Below, piece after piece: positions 42,249 to 50,600 of a stretch of DNA of 64,000 nt. The DNA lies in the NCBI RefSeq assembly GCF_000283655.1, contig NC_016622.1, forward strand, positions 2,740,501 through 2,804,500, read 5' to 3'. The notes under the pieces are model-generated. The model made no database searches. It had not been told where the DNA came from and worked only from the letters and a program-made list of their open reading frames with translations. How positions within the stretch are numbered: position 1 is the stretch's first letter; each line of letters opens with the position of its first letter. Source of the stretch: Azospirillum lipoferum 4B. Its GTDB lineage: Bacteria > Pseudomonadota > Alphaproteobacteria > Azospirillales > Azospirillaceae. Made by a program: the position numbers and the translations under genes.

Positions 42249-43721
42249 CTATTTGCCGACGATCACCTTCACCCGCTGCCCCGGCTGCAGCGGCGTGCCG
42301 GGGGGAAGGTCGTTGATGATCCGGAACAATTCCTCGGCATAGGGCTCCTGCGGCATGCGGCGGACGAAGCCGGCGACGCTGTCGCCGGGCTGCACCGTCG
42401 CCACCTGGACGCGGCGCGGGCGGTAGCGGGCGACCTCCTGCGCGGTCAACCGATGGAAGCTGTTGGCCGTCGCCTGGAAATCGGCATCGAAACGAGCCAG
42501 GTTTCCCGCGGGCGCCAGGAAGGTGAAGCGGTACATCCGCCCGTCCGGCACACGGATCGCCACCAGCCGGATGTCGGCGCTCTCGCCCTCCGCCTCGCCG
42601 TGGGTGGTGGCGGTGGCGGCCGGCATGCCGCCGATGGTGGTGCGCTGGAGGTTGGACAGGTTGGCGCCTTTTCCCCACACGCCGGTCAGGAAGGACGCCG
42701 GGTCGGAGACGCCGGCCGCCGACCCGCCGTCGAAGGCCATGGCGGTGCCGTTCTGCCCCTTAGCGACCACCTGATCCGCCCCGTTCAGCAGGGAATAGCC
42801 CTTCGGCACGGTGAAGGCGATGCCCAGCTGCGGGTGGGCGAAGGTCCGGTCGCGGACATAGCCGTTCTCCGGGCTGTCGCCATAGATCATGCCGTCGACC
42901 ACCGCCAGGTAAGGATCGCGCGGGCGGGCGCCGCCCTGCGGGATGGCGCGGGCAAGCTCGGCGGCGCGACGTATGCGGTCCTCTGTCGCCGGGTGGCTGG
43001 CGAAGAAGTCGAAGCCGCCCTCGCCCTTGTTGCCGGCGCGCAAGCCCTCATACTGGCTGTCTCGGCGCAGGGTTTCCAGGAAGGTCGCCATGGCGAAGGG
43101 ATCGTAGCCGGCACGGCGTAGAGTCTCGACGCCGAGCTGGTCGGCCTCCAGCTCCTGCTCGCGCGAATAGCCGGCGACCACGGCGGTGCCGCCCAGCCCG
43201 GCGAGCTGTGCCAGCGTGTCGTTGCCGAACACCAGCCCGACCCCGGCGGCCAGGATGCCGGCGATGGTTTGCCGGGTCTGGCGCTGCGCCGAATGGCGGG
43301 CGGTGATGTGGCCGATCTCGTGCGCCAGCACGCCCGCCACCTCCGCCTCGTCCTTCGCCAGGGCCAGCAGGCCGCGGGTAACGTAGACATAGCCGCCGGG
43401 CACGGCGAAGGCGTTGACCACGTCGCTGTCCAGAACGGTGAAGGTCCAGGGTTCGCGCGCCCGCGCCGTGGTGGAGGCCAGATTGCGGCCCAGCTGCTCG
43501 ACATAGCCCTGCAGCCGGGCGTCCTTCACCGCCCCGCCGAACTGGGCCAGGATCTTGGGATGCTCCTGCGCGCCCAGCGCCGACTCGTCGCCGGACAGGA
43601 CATTGTCCAGCAACCCGGCCATTGCCGGGGCGGGGACGGTCAGGGCGGGCGCCGTGACGGCCAGGCACAGGGCTGCCAGCGCGGCACGGAACGGCTTGCG
43701 GAAGGGGACGTGGATCGGCAT
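42249..43721 (-). CDS. M48 family metalloprotease, exported
   Basis: This 490-aa protein has a signal peptide (AALAALCLAVTAPALTVPAPAMA), a BepA/YfgC-like M48 peptidase domain with the zinc motif HEIGH (LAHEIGHITARHS) and a downstream ELEADQLGVE Glu ligand, and a C-terminal LysM-like segment (VQPGDSVAGFV ... LQPGQRVKVIVG). It is likely a periplasmic chaperone-protease for outer-membrane protein assembly. ATG at 43721 gives the signal peptide; a longer frame is a shadow. It is divergent from the thermonuclease gene (52 nt). Confidence 0.9.
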   Translation of the reverse strand: MPIHVPFRKPFRAALAALCLAVTAPALTVPAPAMAGLLDNVLSGDESALGAQEHPKILAQFGGAVKDARLQGYVEQLGRNLASTTARAREPWTFTVLDSDVVNAFAVPGGYVYVTRGLLALAKDEAEVAGVLAHEIGHITARHSAQRQTRQTIAGILAAGVGLVFGNDTLAQLAGLGGTAVVAGYSREQELEADQLGVETLRRAGYDPFAMATFLETLRRDSQYEGLRAGNKGEGGFDFFASHPATEDRIRRAAELARAIPQGGARPRDPYLAVVDGMIYGDSPENGYVRDRTFAHPQLGIAFTVPKGYSLLNGADQVVAKGQNGTAMAFDGGSAAGVSDPASFLTGVWGKGANLSNLQRTTIGGMPAATATTHGEAEGESADIRLVAIRVPDGRMYRFTFLAPAGNLARFDADFQATANSFHRLTAQEVARYRPRRVQVATVQPGDSVAGFVRRMPQEPYAEELFRIINDLPPGTPLQPGQRVKVIVGK

Positions 43722-43773
43722 ACCGGTCAAAACCCCGCCCGGCGGCGGTTGTTCCGCAAAGACGGCGATCTCC

Positions 43774-44646
43774 ATGCGACCTGTCCCGCTCCCGCTCGTG
43801 AGCCTGCCGGTTCTGCTGCTGGGCTGGCTGTTGCTGGCCGGCGCCGCGTCGGCGGAGCCGTTGCGCGTCACCGCGGTGCTGGACGGCGACACGCTGGAGC
43901 TGGAAGACGGCCGCCGCGTCCGGCTGGCGGGGATCGAAGCCGCCAAGCCGCCGCGCCACGCCAACCCGGCCGACGGCCGCGTCTGGCCGCTGGCGGAGGC
44001 GGCGACCAGGGCGCTGTCGGAACTGGCGCTCGGCCGCCGCGTCGTCCTGCACGGGCCGGCCCCGGTCGACCGCCATGGCCGGCTGCTCGCCCATCTGGTG
44101 CGGGAAGACGGCTTGTGGCTGCAATCGGCCCTGCTCGTCCGCGGGTTGGCCCGCGTCCACACCCACCCCGACGCCCGCGCCTATGCCGCCGAATTGCTGG
44201 CGGGCGAGGAAGAGGCGCGCACCGCCGGGCGCGGGCTCTGGCGCAGCCGGGTCTATGCGGTGCGCGATGCCGCCGATCCCGACGATCTCGCCCGCGACCG
44301 CGACGGCTTCCAACTGGTGGAAGGGGTGGTGCTGGCCATCTCCAAGAGCGGCGGCGAGGCCTGGCTGGATTTCGGCACCGACTGGCGGAGCGACGTCACC
44401 GTCCATATCGGCCGTGCCGCGATGCGCCAGGTCACCCGCGCCGGCATCGACCCGCTGTCCTTCGAGGGACGCCGGGTGCGCGTGCGGGGCTGGATCACCC
44501 TGCGCAATGGCCCCATGATCGAGATTACCCACCCCGAACAGATCGAGCGGCTGGAACGGGAGGCAACCGCCTCCACCCGGCAGGGTCCCGGACCGGACGG
44601 TGAGGATCTGTGGGACGTGAACGACGCGGAGGACGAACCGGAATGA
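43774..44646 (+). CDS. Secreted thermonuclease-like protein
   Basis: The 290-aa protein starts with a signal peptide (LPVLLLGWLLLAGAASA) and a staphylococcal nuclease domain: VTAVLDGDTLELEDGRRVRLAGIEA, VDRHGRLLAHL, and a conserved helix near LLAGEEEARTAGRGLW. A second OB-like region of about 100 residues follows. It would cut extracellular or periplasmic DNA/RNA. Its stop overlaps the start of the cytochrome gene as ATGA. Confidence 0.85.
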   Translation: MRPVPLPLVSLPVLLLGWLLLAGAASAEPLRVTAVLDGDTLELEDGRRVRLAGIEAAKPPRHANPADGRVWPLAEAATRALSELALGRRVVLHGPAPVDRHGRLLAHLVREDGLWLQSALLVRGLARVHTHPDARAYAAELLAGEEEARTAGRGLWRSRVYAVRDAADPDDLARDRDGFQLVEGVVLAISKSGGEAWLDFGTDWRSDVTVHIGRAAMRQVTRAGIDPLSFEGRRVRVRGWITLRNGPMIEITHPEQIERLEREATASTRQGPGPDGEDLWDVNDAEDEPE

Positions 44647-45527
44647 TGAAGCCGCCGATTGCGCGCATGCTCGGCTCCATGGTCGGAGGCCGGGCCGGAC
44701 GCCTGCTCGTCCTCCTGTTTCTTATGCTCGCCGCCTTGCCGTTTCATCCGGCACTGGCGGCCGGGCCGGCGCTGACGATCGCCGTCGCCGGATCCGAACG
44801 GGTGTTCGACCGCGACGCCCTGCTGGCCCGTCCCGACATGGTGACCGTCGACATTCCCGCCGACATCTCCTATGGCCGTCCGATGAGTTACCGCGCCGTG
44901 CCGCTCGCCAGCCTGCTCGGCACCGGCGAGTTTCCGCCCGGCACCGTGCTGGAAGGGGTGGCTTCGGATGGATTCACCGCGCAACTGCCACCGGAGCTGT
45001 GCTTGCGCACCGGTCCCGACGGCGCCGTCGCCTTCCTCGCGGTGGAGCCGGCCGACCGGCCCTGGCCCAACCTTCCGGGCAAGGAGGTGTCGGCCGGTCC
45101 CTTCTATCTGGTGTGGGTGCGGCCGGAAGCCTCGGGAGTGCGCAGCGAGCAATGGCCCTATCAGCTGGCCCGCATCGTCGCTTCGGACGATCCGCTGAAG
45201 CGCTGGCCTCAGCTGGCGGCCGAAGCGGGGCTGGCCGCCGACTCGCCGATCCGAGCCGGACAGACGGTGTTCATCACCCAATGCATGGCCTGCCATACCC
45301 TGAACGGCGCCGGCAGCGCCACGATGGGGCCGGACCTGAACCGGCCGATGAACCCGACCGAGTATCTCACGCCGACTGGGTTGAAGAGGCTGGTCCGCGA
45401 CCCCCGCTCCGTCCGGACATGGCCGGGCCAGCAGATGCCGGGCTTCGATCCGGCGATGCTGAGCGATGCCGATCTCGACCGCGTCGTCGCCTATCTCGGG
45501 CATATGGCGGGGCGGAAGGCGCTGTGA
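44643..45527 (+). CDS. Exported mono-haem cytochrome c fusion protein
   Basis: This 294-aa protein has a signal peptide (residues ~20-40), a ~150-residue domain with a sulfite-oxidase-like look (SYRAVPLASLLG, PGTVLEGVASDGFTAQLP) and a C-terminal class I cytochrome c domain with CMACHT for haem attachment and a Met near MPGFDPAM as the likely axial ligand. It probably carries electrons in the periplasm; partner is unknown. Start ATG overlaps the nuclease stop. Confidence 0.82.
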   Translation: MMKPPIARMLGSMVGGRAGRLLVLLFLMLAALPFHPALAAGPALTIAVAGSERVFDRDALLARPDMVTVDIPADISYGRPMSYRAVPLASLLGTGEFPPGTVLEGVASDGFTAQLPPELCLRTGPDGAVAFLAVEPADRPWPNLPGKEVSAGPFYLVWVRPEASGVRSEQWPYQLARIVASDDPLKRWPQLAAEAGLAADSPIRAGQTVFITQCMACHTLNGAGSATMGPDLNRPMNPTEYLTPTGLKRLVRDPRSVRTWPGQQMPGFDPAMLSDADLDRVVAYLGHMAGRKAL

Positions 45528-45581
45528 CGGAGGAACCATGGGAGGGGGCTTCCACCCCATCCCATGGCAGCGACCGGAACA

Positions 45582-47453
45582 TCACAGGATGGCGTTGAAG
45601 TCGTCCAGCAGCGTGGCGATCCGTCCGCTGTCGCTCTGGTCCATGATGACGCGGGCGCGGCGGCTCGCCTCCATCAGGTCGAGCGAACGAATCCGCTTCT
45701 TCACCGCTGGAACCGACAGCGGCGCCATCGACAGCTCGCGCACGCCCAGCCCCAGCAGCAGGGCGGAATAGCGCGGGTCGCCGGCGATCTCGCCGCAGAC
45801 CGACACCGTGATGCGGGCGCGCAAGGCCGCCTCGATGGTGAACTGGATCAGCCGCAGCACCGCCGGATGCAGCGGGTCATACAGCGTGGCGACCTGTTCG
45901 TCGGAACGGTCGATGGCCAGTGTGTACTGGGTCAGGTCGTTGGTGCCGATGGCGAAGAAGTCGGCGGCATATGCCAGCGCGTCGGCCGACAGGGCCGCCC
46001 CCGGCACCTCCACCATCACCCCCACAGGCGGCAGCGGGTCGGCGATGGCGACGCCGCGGCGCCGCAGGCGGCGGGCGACCTGGCCCATCATCTCCCGCAC
46101 CTTCTGCACCTCCGCCACCGACCCGATCATCGGCAGCAGGATGCGCAACGGCCCATGCGCCCCGGCACGCAGCATGGCGGCGAGCTGGGTTTCCAGCAGC
46201 TTCGGTTCGCGCAAGCCCAGCCGGATGGCGCGCAGGCCCAGCGCCGGGTTGGCCGGCTCGCCATAGCGGCCCGCCATCCAGCCGGCCAGCTTCTCGCCGC
46301 CCAGATCCATGGTGCGGGCGGTGACGGTGCGGCCGCCCATCCCCTCGATCATGGTGCGCAGCACACCATACTGCTCATCCTCGTCGGGCAGATGGTCCCG
46401 GTTCATGAACATGAACTCGGTCCGCAGCAGGCCGATGCCCTGGGCGCCGTGCTCCAGCGCCTGATCCAGGTCGCGGGGCAGCTCCAGGTTCGCCATCAGC
46501 GTCACCGCAGTGCCGTCGCGGGTGACGGCGGGCAGCTTGCGCAAGCTCTTCAGTCCCTGGCGCTCGCGTTCGCGCGCGGCGCGGCGCTCGCCATAGTCCG
46601 CCAGCACGTCGGCCGGCGGGTCGATTAGCACGCGGCCCTGCAGGCCGTCGACGATCACCGTCACGCCGTTGCGCACACCCGCCAGCAGGCCGGGCGCGCC
46701 CAGCACCGCCGGCAGGCCGAGCGAGCGGGCGAGGATCGCCGTGTGGCCTTCCGCTCCGCCCAGCACGGTGGCGAAGCCGCCGACGATGGCGGGGTCGAGC
46801 AGGGCGGTGTCGGCGGGGGTCAGTTCCTCCGCCAGGATGATGCTGCCTGGGGGCAGGTTGCTGAAGGCCCGGAATTCCTGCTTCATCAGGTTGCGGGTCA
46901 GCCGCCGCCCGACCTCGCGGATGTCGTCGATGCGGCCGGCCAGATAGGCGTCGTCCATGCCGGCGAAGGTCGCGGCGATGGCGGTGATTTCCGCCTGGAT
47001 GGCGGCCTCGGCGTTGATACGGTCCTGCTTGATGCGATGTTCCACCCCGCGGGTCAGGCGCGAGTTGGTGACCATCGACAGGTGGGCGTCCAGCAGGAAA
47101 CCGATCTCTTCCGATGCCGAATCGGGCAGCACCAGAGCCTTGCTCTTCAGCTTCTTGATCTGGCGCCGGGCCTTGGCCGCCGCCTCGTTGAAGCGGGCGA
47201 CCTCCGCCTCGACGGCTTGCGGTTCGACGGTGTATTCGGGAATGGCGACGGCGCCGCTTTCCACCACATGGGCCGGGCCGATGGCGATGCCGGGGGACAC
47301 GCCCAGGCCGCGCAGGGCGCGCGCCGAACCGCTCCCCGAACCGCTCCAAGATTCGGGCGAGGGGACGCCGCCGGAACCGCCACCGGAGCCGCCGCGATCG
47401 GGACCGGCCACGGGGCCGTTGGCCGCGCCGGTTGAGGGCAGGTCACTCTTCAT
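45582..47453 (-). CDS. ptsI: PTS enzyme I (PtsI)
   Basis: EI transfers phosphate from PEP to HPr. The 623-aa protein has a Gly/Ser-rich N-terminal extension (~45 residues), then GVSPGIAIGPAHVV, the phospho-His in GGAEGHTAILARSLGLPAV, the PEP-binding GIGLLRTEFMFM, IGTNDLTQYTLAIDR and catalytic CGEIAGD. There is no N-terminal GAF domain, so it is PtsI rather than PtsP. It overlaps the HPr gene by 11 nt and closes the regulatory PTS group. No sugar permease is encoded nearby. Confidence 0.93.
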   Translation of the reverse strand: MKSDLPSTGAANGPVAGPDRGGSGGGSGGVPSPESWSGSGSGSARALRGLGVSPGIAIGPAHVVESGAVAIPEYTVEPQAVEAEVARFNEAAAKARRQIKKLKSKALVLPDSASEEIGFLLDAHLSMVTNSRLTRGVEHRIKQDRINAEAAIQAEITAIAATFAGMDDAYLAGRIDDIREVGRRLTRNLMKQEFRAFSNLPPGSIILAEELTPADTALLDPAIVGGFATVLGGAEGHTAILARSLGLPAVLGAPGLLAGVRNGVTVIVDGLQGRVLIDPPADVLADYGERRAARERERQGLKSLRKLPAVTRDGTAVTLMANLELPRDLDQALEHGAQGIGLLRTEFMFMNRDHLPDEDEQYGVLRTMIEGMGGRTVTARTMDLGGEKLAGWMAGRYGEPANPALGLRAIRLGLREPKLLETQLAAMLRAGAHGPLRILLPMIGSVAEVQKVREMMGQVARRLRRRGVAIADPLPPVGVMVEVPGAALSADALAYAADFFAIGTNDLTQYTLAIDRSDEQVATLYDPLHPAVLRLIQFTIEAALRARITVSVCGEIAGDPRYSALLLGLGVRELSMAPLSVPAVKKRIRSLDLMEASRRARVIMDQSDSGRIATLLDDFNAIL

Positions 47454-47745
47454 CGAACTTGCGATTGATCAGGTCCAGGAGGGCATCCATCGCCGCGTCG
47501 GCATCCGTGCCGGAAGCGCGCAGTTCCACCGTGGTTCCGGGGCCGGCGGCCAGCATCATCAGCCCCATGATCGACTCGCCGGACACGACGGACTCGCCGC
47601 GGCGCACCGAGATCTCGGCGTCGAATGTGGCGACCAGCTTCACGAACTTGGCCGAGGCGCGGGCGTGCAGGCCGCGTTGATTGGTGATGGTGGCGGTGCG
47701 GCGGATTTCACCGTCGGCGGGCGCCGTTTCGTCGGGGTGGCTCAT
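47443..47745 (-). CDS. HPr phosphocarrier protein
   Basis: The 100-aa protein shows the active-site His in NQRGLHARASAKF and the regulatory serine in ESIMGLMMLAAGPG. It has a ~14-residue N-terminal extension. It passes phosphate from PtsI to the EIIA of the next gene and can be phosphorylated on Ser by HprK encoded upstream. It belongs to the hprK-rapZ-EIIA-HPr-ptsI cluster. Confidence 0.95.
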   Translation of the reverse strand: MSHPDETAPADGEIRRTATITNQRGLHARASAKFVKLVATFDAEISVRRGESVVSGESIMGLMMLAAGPGTTVELRASGTDADAAMDALLDLINRKFDEE

Positions 47746-47756
47746 CGCGGGCGGTT

Positions 47757-48155
47757 TCAGTCCGACAGGAGGGTGGAAGCGACGTTGATGTATTTCTGCC
47801 CGGCGTCGCGGGCGGCGATCACCGACTTGTCGAGCGGTTCGGTCTTCCGCACGCTGGCAAGCTTGATCAGCATCGGCAGATTGACGCCGGCGATCACCTC
47901 CACCTTCGCCTTGTCCATGATGGAGATGGCGAGGTTGGACGGCGTGCCGCCGAACATGTCGGTCAGCACCACGACACCCGACCCGTCGTCGACCTCCGCC
48001 ACCGAGTTCAGGATGTCCTGGCGGCGCTGTTCCATGTCGTCGTCCGGACCGATGCACACGGCACGCACCTGCTGCTGTTCGCCCACCACGTGGAACAGCG
48101 CGGCGATGAATTCCTCGGCCAGCCGTCCGTGGGTGACAAGAACCATACCGATCAT
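47757..48155 (-). CDS. PTS EIIA, mannose-family type
   Basis: The 132-aa protein has the EIIA-Man fold: IGMVLVTHGRLAEEF with phospho-His9, VVVLTDMFGGTPSNLA and VIAGVNLPMLIKL. In alphaproteobacteria this protein has a regulatory role with HprK rather than a sugar transport one. It is 11 nt before the HPr gene. The start at 48155 gives the normal N-terminus. Confidence 0.95.
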   Translation of the reverse strand: MIGMVLVTHGRLAEEFIAALFHVVGEQQQVRAVCIGPDDDMEQRRQDILNSVAEVDDGSGVVVLTDMFGGTPSNLAISIMDKAKVEVIAGVNLPMLIKLASVRKTEPLDKSVIAARDAGQKYINVASTLLSD

Positions 48156-48277
48156 GGGACATCCTTCAAGGTTGGGTCCTCCCCGGAGACCTGCGCGAGA
48201 ACCGCTGCCGCAAGGCAACCGCCCGCATCGCATCTGGATCGTTGGTTGGACGTATGGTCGTCAAGGCGCAATTTGCA

Positions 48278-49267
48278 TCATCCCAGATTGCCGGCCGGAT
48301 TGCCGGCCGAGGTGCCGATCTGGCTACCGGTCTGCCCGGCGGTGCGCAGGCCCAGCCGGTCGAGCTCCCGGTGGCTCAGGCTGACCCGCAGCCTCTGGTC
48401 CCTCAGCCAGGCGGCCAGCCGTTCGGCGATGAAGACCGACCGGTGCTTGCCGCCGGTGCAGCCGATGGCGATGGTCAGATAGCTCTTTCCTTCCTGGTTG
48501 TAGCGGGGCAGCAGCGGGCGCAGCAGCTCCGTCAGGTTCCGGAAGAAGGCGGGAAAGTCGGGGTCGCTTTCCACCCGTGCCGCGACGGCCGGGTTCAGGC
48601 CGGTCAGCGGCCGAAGCTCCGGGTCGTAATGCGGGTTGGTCAGGAACCGCACGTCGAAGACCAGATCGGCTTCGCGCGGAAGACCCTGGCGGAAGGAGAA
48701 GGATGTCACGAACACCTGCAGGGCTGCCTGGGCGTCACGCCGGAAATGCCCCGACAGGATGCGCCGCAAATCGTGAATGGACAGTTGCGTCGTGTCGATC
48801 GTGACGTCGGATTCCTCCTTCAACGGGAACAGCAGGGCGCGCTCGCGCTGGATGCCGTCGGGGACCGTCCGGTCCTCCGCCAGCGGATGGCGGCGGCGCG
48901 TCTCGGTGAAACGGCGTTGCAGAACCTCGTCGCCGCAATCGAGGAAGACCAGACTGACGTCCAGGTCGTCGCGGCCGCGCAGCTCCGCCAGCTCATCCAG
49001 GAAGTTCCGCGCGGAAAAGTCGCGGGTCCGGCTGTCGATCACCAGCGCCAGCGGCCGACGCTTCGGGTCTGCCTGCCGGAGCAGGGCGGGGACCAGCGAC
49101 AGGCGCAGATTGTCGACCGCCTCGTATCCCAGATCCTCCAGCGCCTTCAGCGCCACCGACATGCCGGCGCCCGACAGGCCGGTGACGAGTACGACACGGC
49201 CACGGGCCGTCGGACTGTTGGCCGGCGCGCTGGTGGCGGGATCGGACGGCACGTCGGAAAGGCTCAT
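48278..49267 (-). CDS. rapZ: RNase adapter protein RapZ (YvcJ family)
   Basis: RapZ family proteins bind nucleotides and, in enterobacteria, guide RNase E to a small RNA. The 329-aa protein has the usual VLVTGLSGAGMS P-loop, GYEAVDNLRLSLVPALL, FLTNPHYDPELRPLTGL and IGCTGGKHRSVFIAERLA. The P-loop Lys is replaced by Met (GAGMS). It overlaps hprK by 4 nt (ATGA) and is followed after a 122-nt gap by the EIIA gene. Confidence 0.93.
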   Translation of the reverse strand: MSLSDVPSDPATSAPANSPTARGRVVLVTGLSGAGMSVALKALEDLGYEAVDNLRLSLVPALLRQADPKRRPLALVIDSRTRDFSARNFLDELAELRGRDDLDVSLVFLDCGDEVLQRRFTETRRRHPLAEDRTVPDGIQRERALLFPLKEESDVTIDTTQLSIHDLRRILSGHFRRDAQAALQVFVTSFSFRQGLPREADLVFDVRFLTNPHYDPELRPLTGLNPAVAARVESDPDFPAFFRNLTELLRPLLPRYNQEGKSYLTIAIGCTGGKHRSVFIAERLAAWLRDQRLRVSLSHRELDRLGLRTAGQTGSQIGTSAGNPAGNLG

Positions 49268-49767
49268 GGCGCGACCGGACTGGATTGGGCCTGGCTGGAC
49301 TGACCTTTGCTGGGCTGGGCCGACAGCCCGGCGGGCACCCGCTCCAGCCGTCCATCGCGCAGGCAGGCGGCGGCAAGACGGATCTTGGCGGGGGTGGAGG
49401 CGTCGAAGGCGTGCAGGCACAGCCGGGGAAGGGCGATGCCCATCAGCGTCTCGGTGTCCGCCTGCGGCAGGCGTTCCACCCCGTCGCGCGGGACCAGATC
49501 GACGACGAGCGCGACATCGGCCGACGCGACGGACGGCACCGGCAGGATGCCGACGCCCCGCACCTCCAGCAGTCCGGCCAGCATCGGCGGAGCGGAAGCG
49601 GTCAGCCGGCCGGACCCGGCGCGCAACGCCACCCGGTCATCCGAGACCAGCCGGGCGCCACCGTCGATCAGTCGCAAGGCCAAATCCGATTTTCCGCGCC
49701 CGGACTCCCCGCGCAGCAGAACGCCGATGTCGGAGAGCAAGACGCAGGTGCCGTGAATCGTCACCAT
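49264..49767 (-). CDS. hprK: HPr kinase/phosphorylase (short form)
   Basis: HprK phosphorylates HPr on serine. The 167-aa protein is the short alphaproteobacterial form lacking the N-terminal domain, with HGTCVLL at the start, Walker A GESGRGKSDLALRLID and RLVSDDRVAL. It has a Ser/Gln/Ala-rich C-terminal tail. Its stop overlaps the rapZ start. It is encoded between chvG and rapZ, the order expected for the regulatory PTS. Confidence 0.92.
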   Translation of the reverse strand: MVTIHGTCVLLSDIGVLLRGESGRGKSDLALRLIDGGARLVSDDRVALRAGSGRLTASAPPMLAGLLEVRGVGILPVPSVASADVALVVDLVPRDGVERLPQADTETLMGIALPRLCLHAFDASTPAKIRLAAACLRDGRLERVPAGLSAQPSKGQSSQAQSSPVAP

Positions 49768-49996
49768 AGTCTGGCGAAGGTGAGACGTGGCGCAGGTTCT
49801 GTCAATGGAAACGGAACGGTGGCCCAACGGATCAGGCGGGGAAACCTGACCGGTATCCCCCATCCGCTTCGGACCGTTCTTTCGGTGTGGATCGCACTCC
49901 GCCGGACCATGGGAGGAGACGGCCGATGAGGAGCCGCGATTGCAGGAGCGTTCCGCTTCCCGGCTCCACCAGCGCGGTTTCGGCCTGCGGAGCCGC

Positions 49997-50407
49997 TCAG
50001 GTCCCAGCGATCCCGCGGGGGGTACGGCGGATGGCCTCCAGTTCCAGGGCGAGGGCGTCGCGGCGGCGGATCATCTCGTCCAGATCCTCCAGTTCCGCCG
50101 CTTCCTGGCAGGCGTCGCGGAAGTCCTTTTCCCGCTGCAGCCGGACCAGCAGGACCCTGTAGTTGTCGGCGATCCTGGCGAGATGGCGTTGCGCGCCCTG
50201 CAGCGCCTCCGCCAGCTGGTTGCGTTCCCGTGCGCCGTCGCGCATCAGGCGAGCCAGTTCTCCCTGCTGCCGTCCCGCATCGCGGATCAGGCGGGCCAGC
50301 CGGTACCGGCGGAGGTCGACGACCTCGGCCGCTGCCGGTACGGGTCCACGGGGACCCGGCGAGGATAACCTGTTCGCAATCGACTCGGGCGGAGCGGAGT
50401 CAGGCAT
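49997..50407 (-). CDS. Coiled-coil hypothetical protein
   Basis: I do not recognise this 136-aa protein. It is highly helical with many Arg, Leu and Glu residues (DLRRYRLARLIRDAG, LARLMRDGARERNQLAEALQG, LEDLDEMIRRRDALALELEAI) and looks like a coiled coil. No signal peptide or membrane helix. It sits between hprK and chvG on the same strand, 193 nt after chvG and 229 nt before hprK. Coding is plausible but unproven. Confidence 0.5.
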   Translation of the reverse strand: MPDSAPPESIANRLSSPGPRGPVPAAAEVVDLRRYRLARLIRDAGRQQGELARLMRDGARERNQLAEALQGAQRHLARIADNYRVLLVRLQREKDFRDACQEAAELEDLDEMIRRRDALALELEAIRRTPRGIAGT

Positions 50408-50600
50408 GGCAACCCCACATGTTCATTCCTGGGGATGGCCACCCTTCGATCACAGTATGGCCCGGCAGGAAACAACCGGCCCGATAAGGACCGGCCGCCG
50501 TGTCATCCGGCAAGCGAGAACGACCACCGCCATGATCCGTTGATAAATTGGGCTTGTCCACCCGATAGTGACGGAGATGTATGTATTTCGGTCGATGGTC

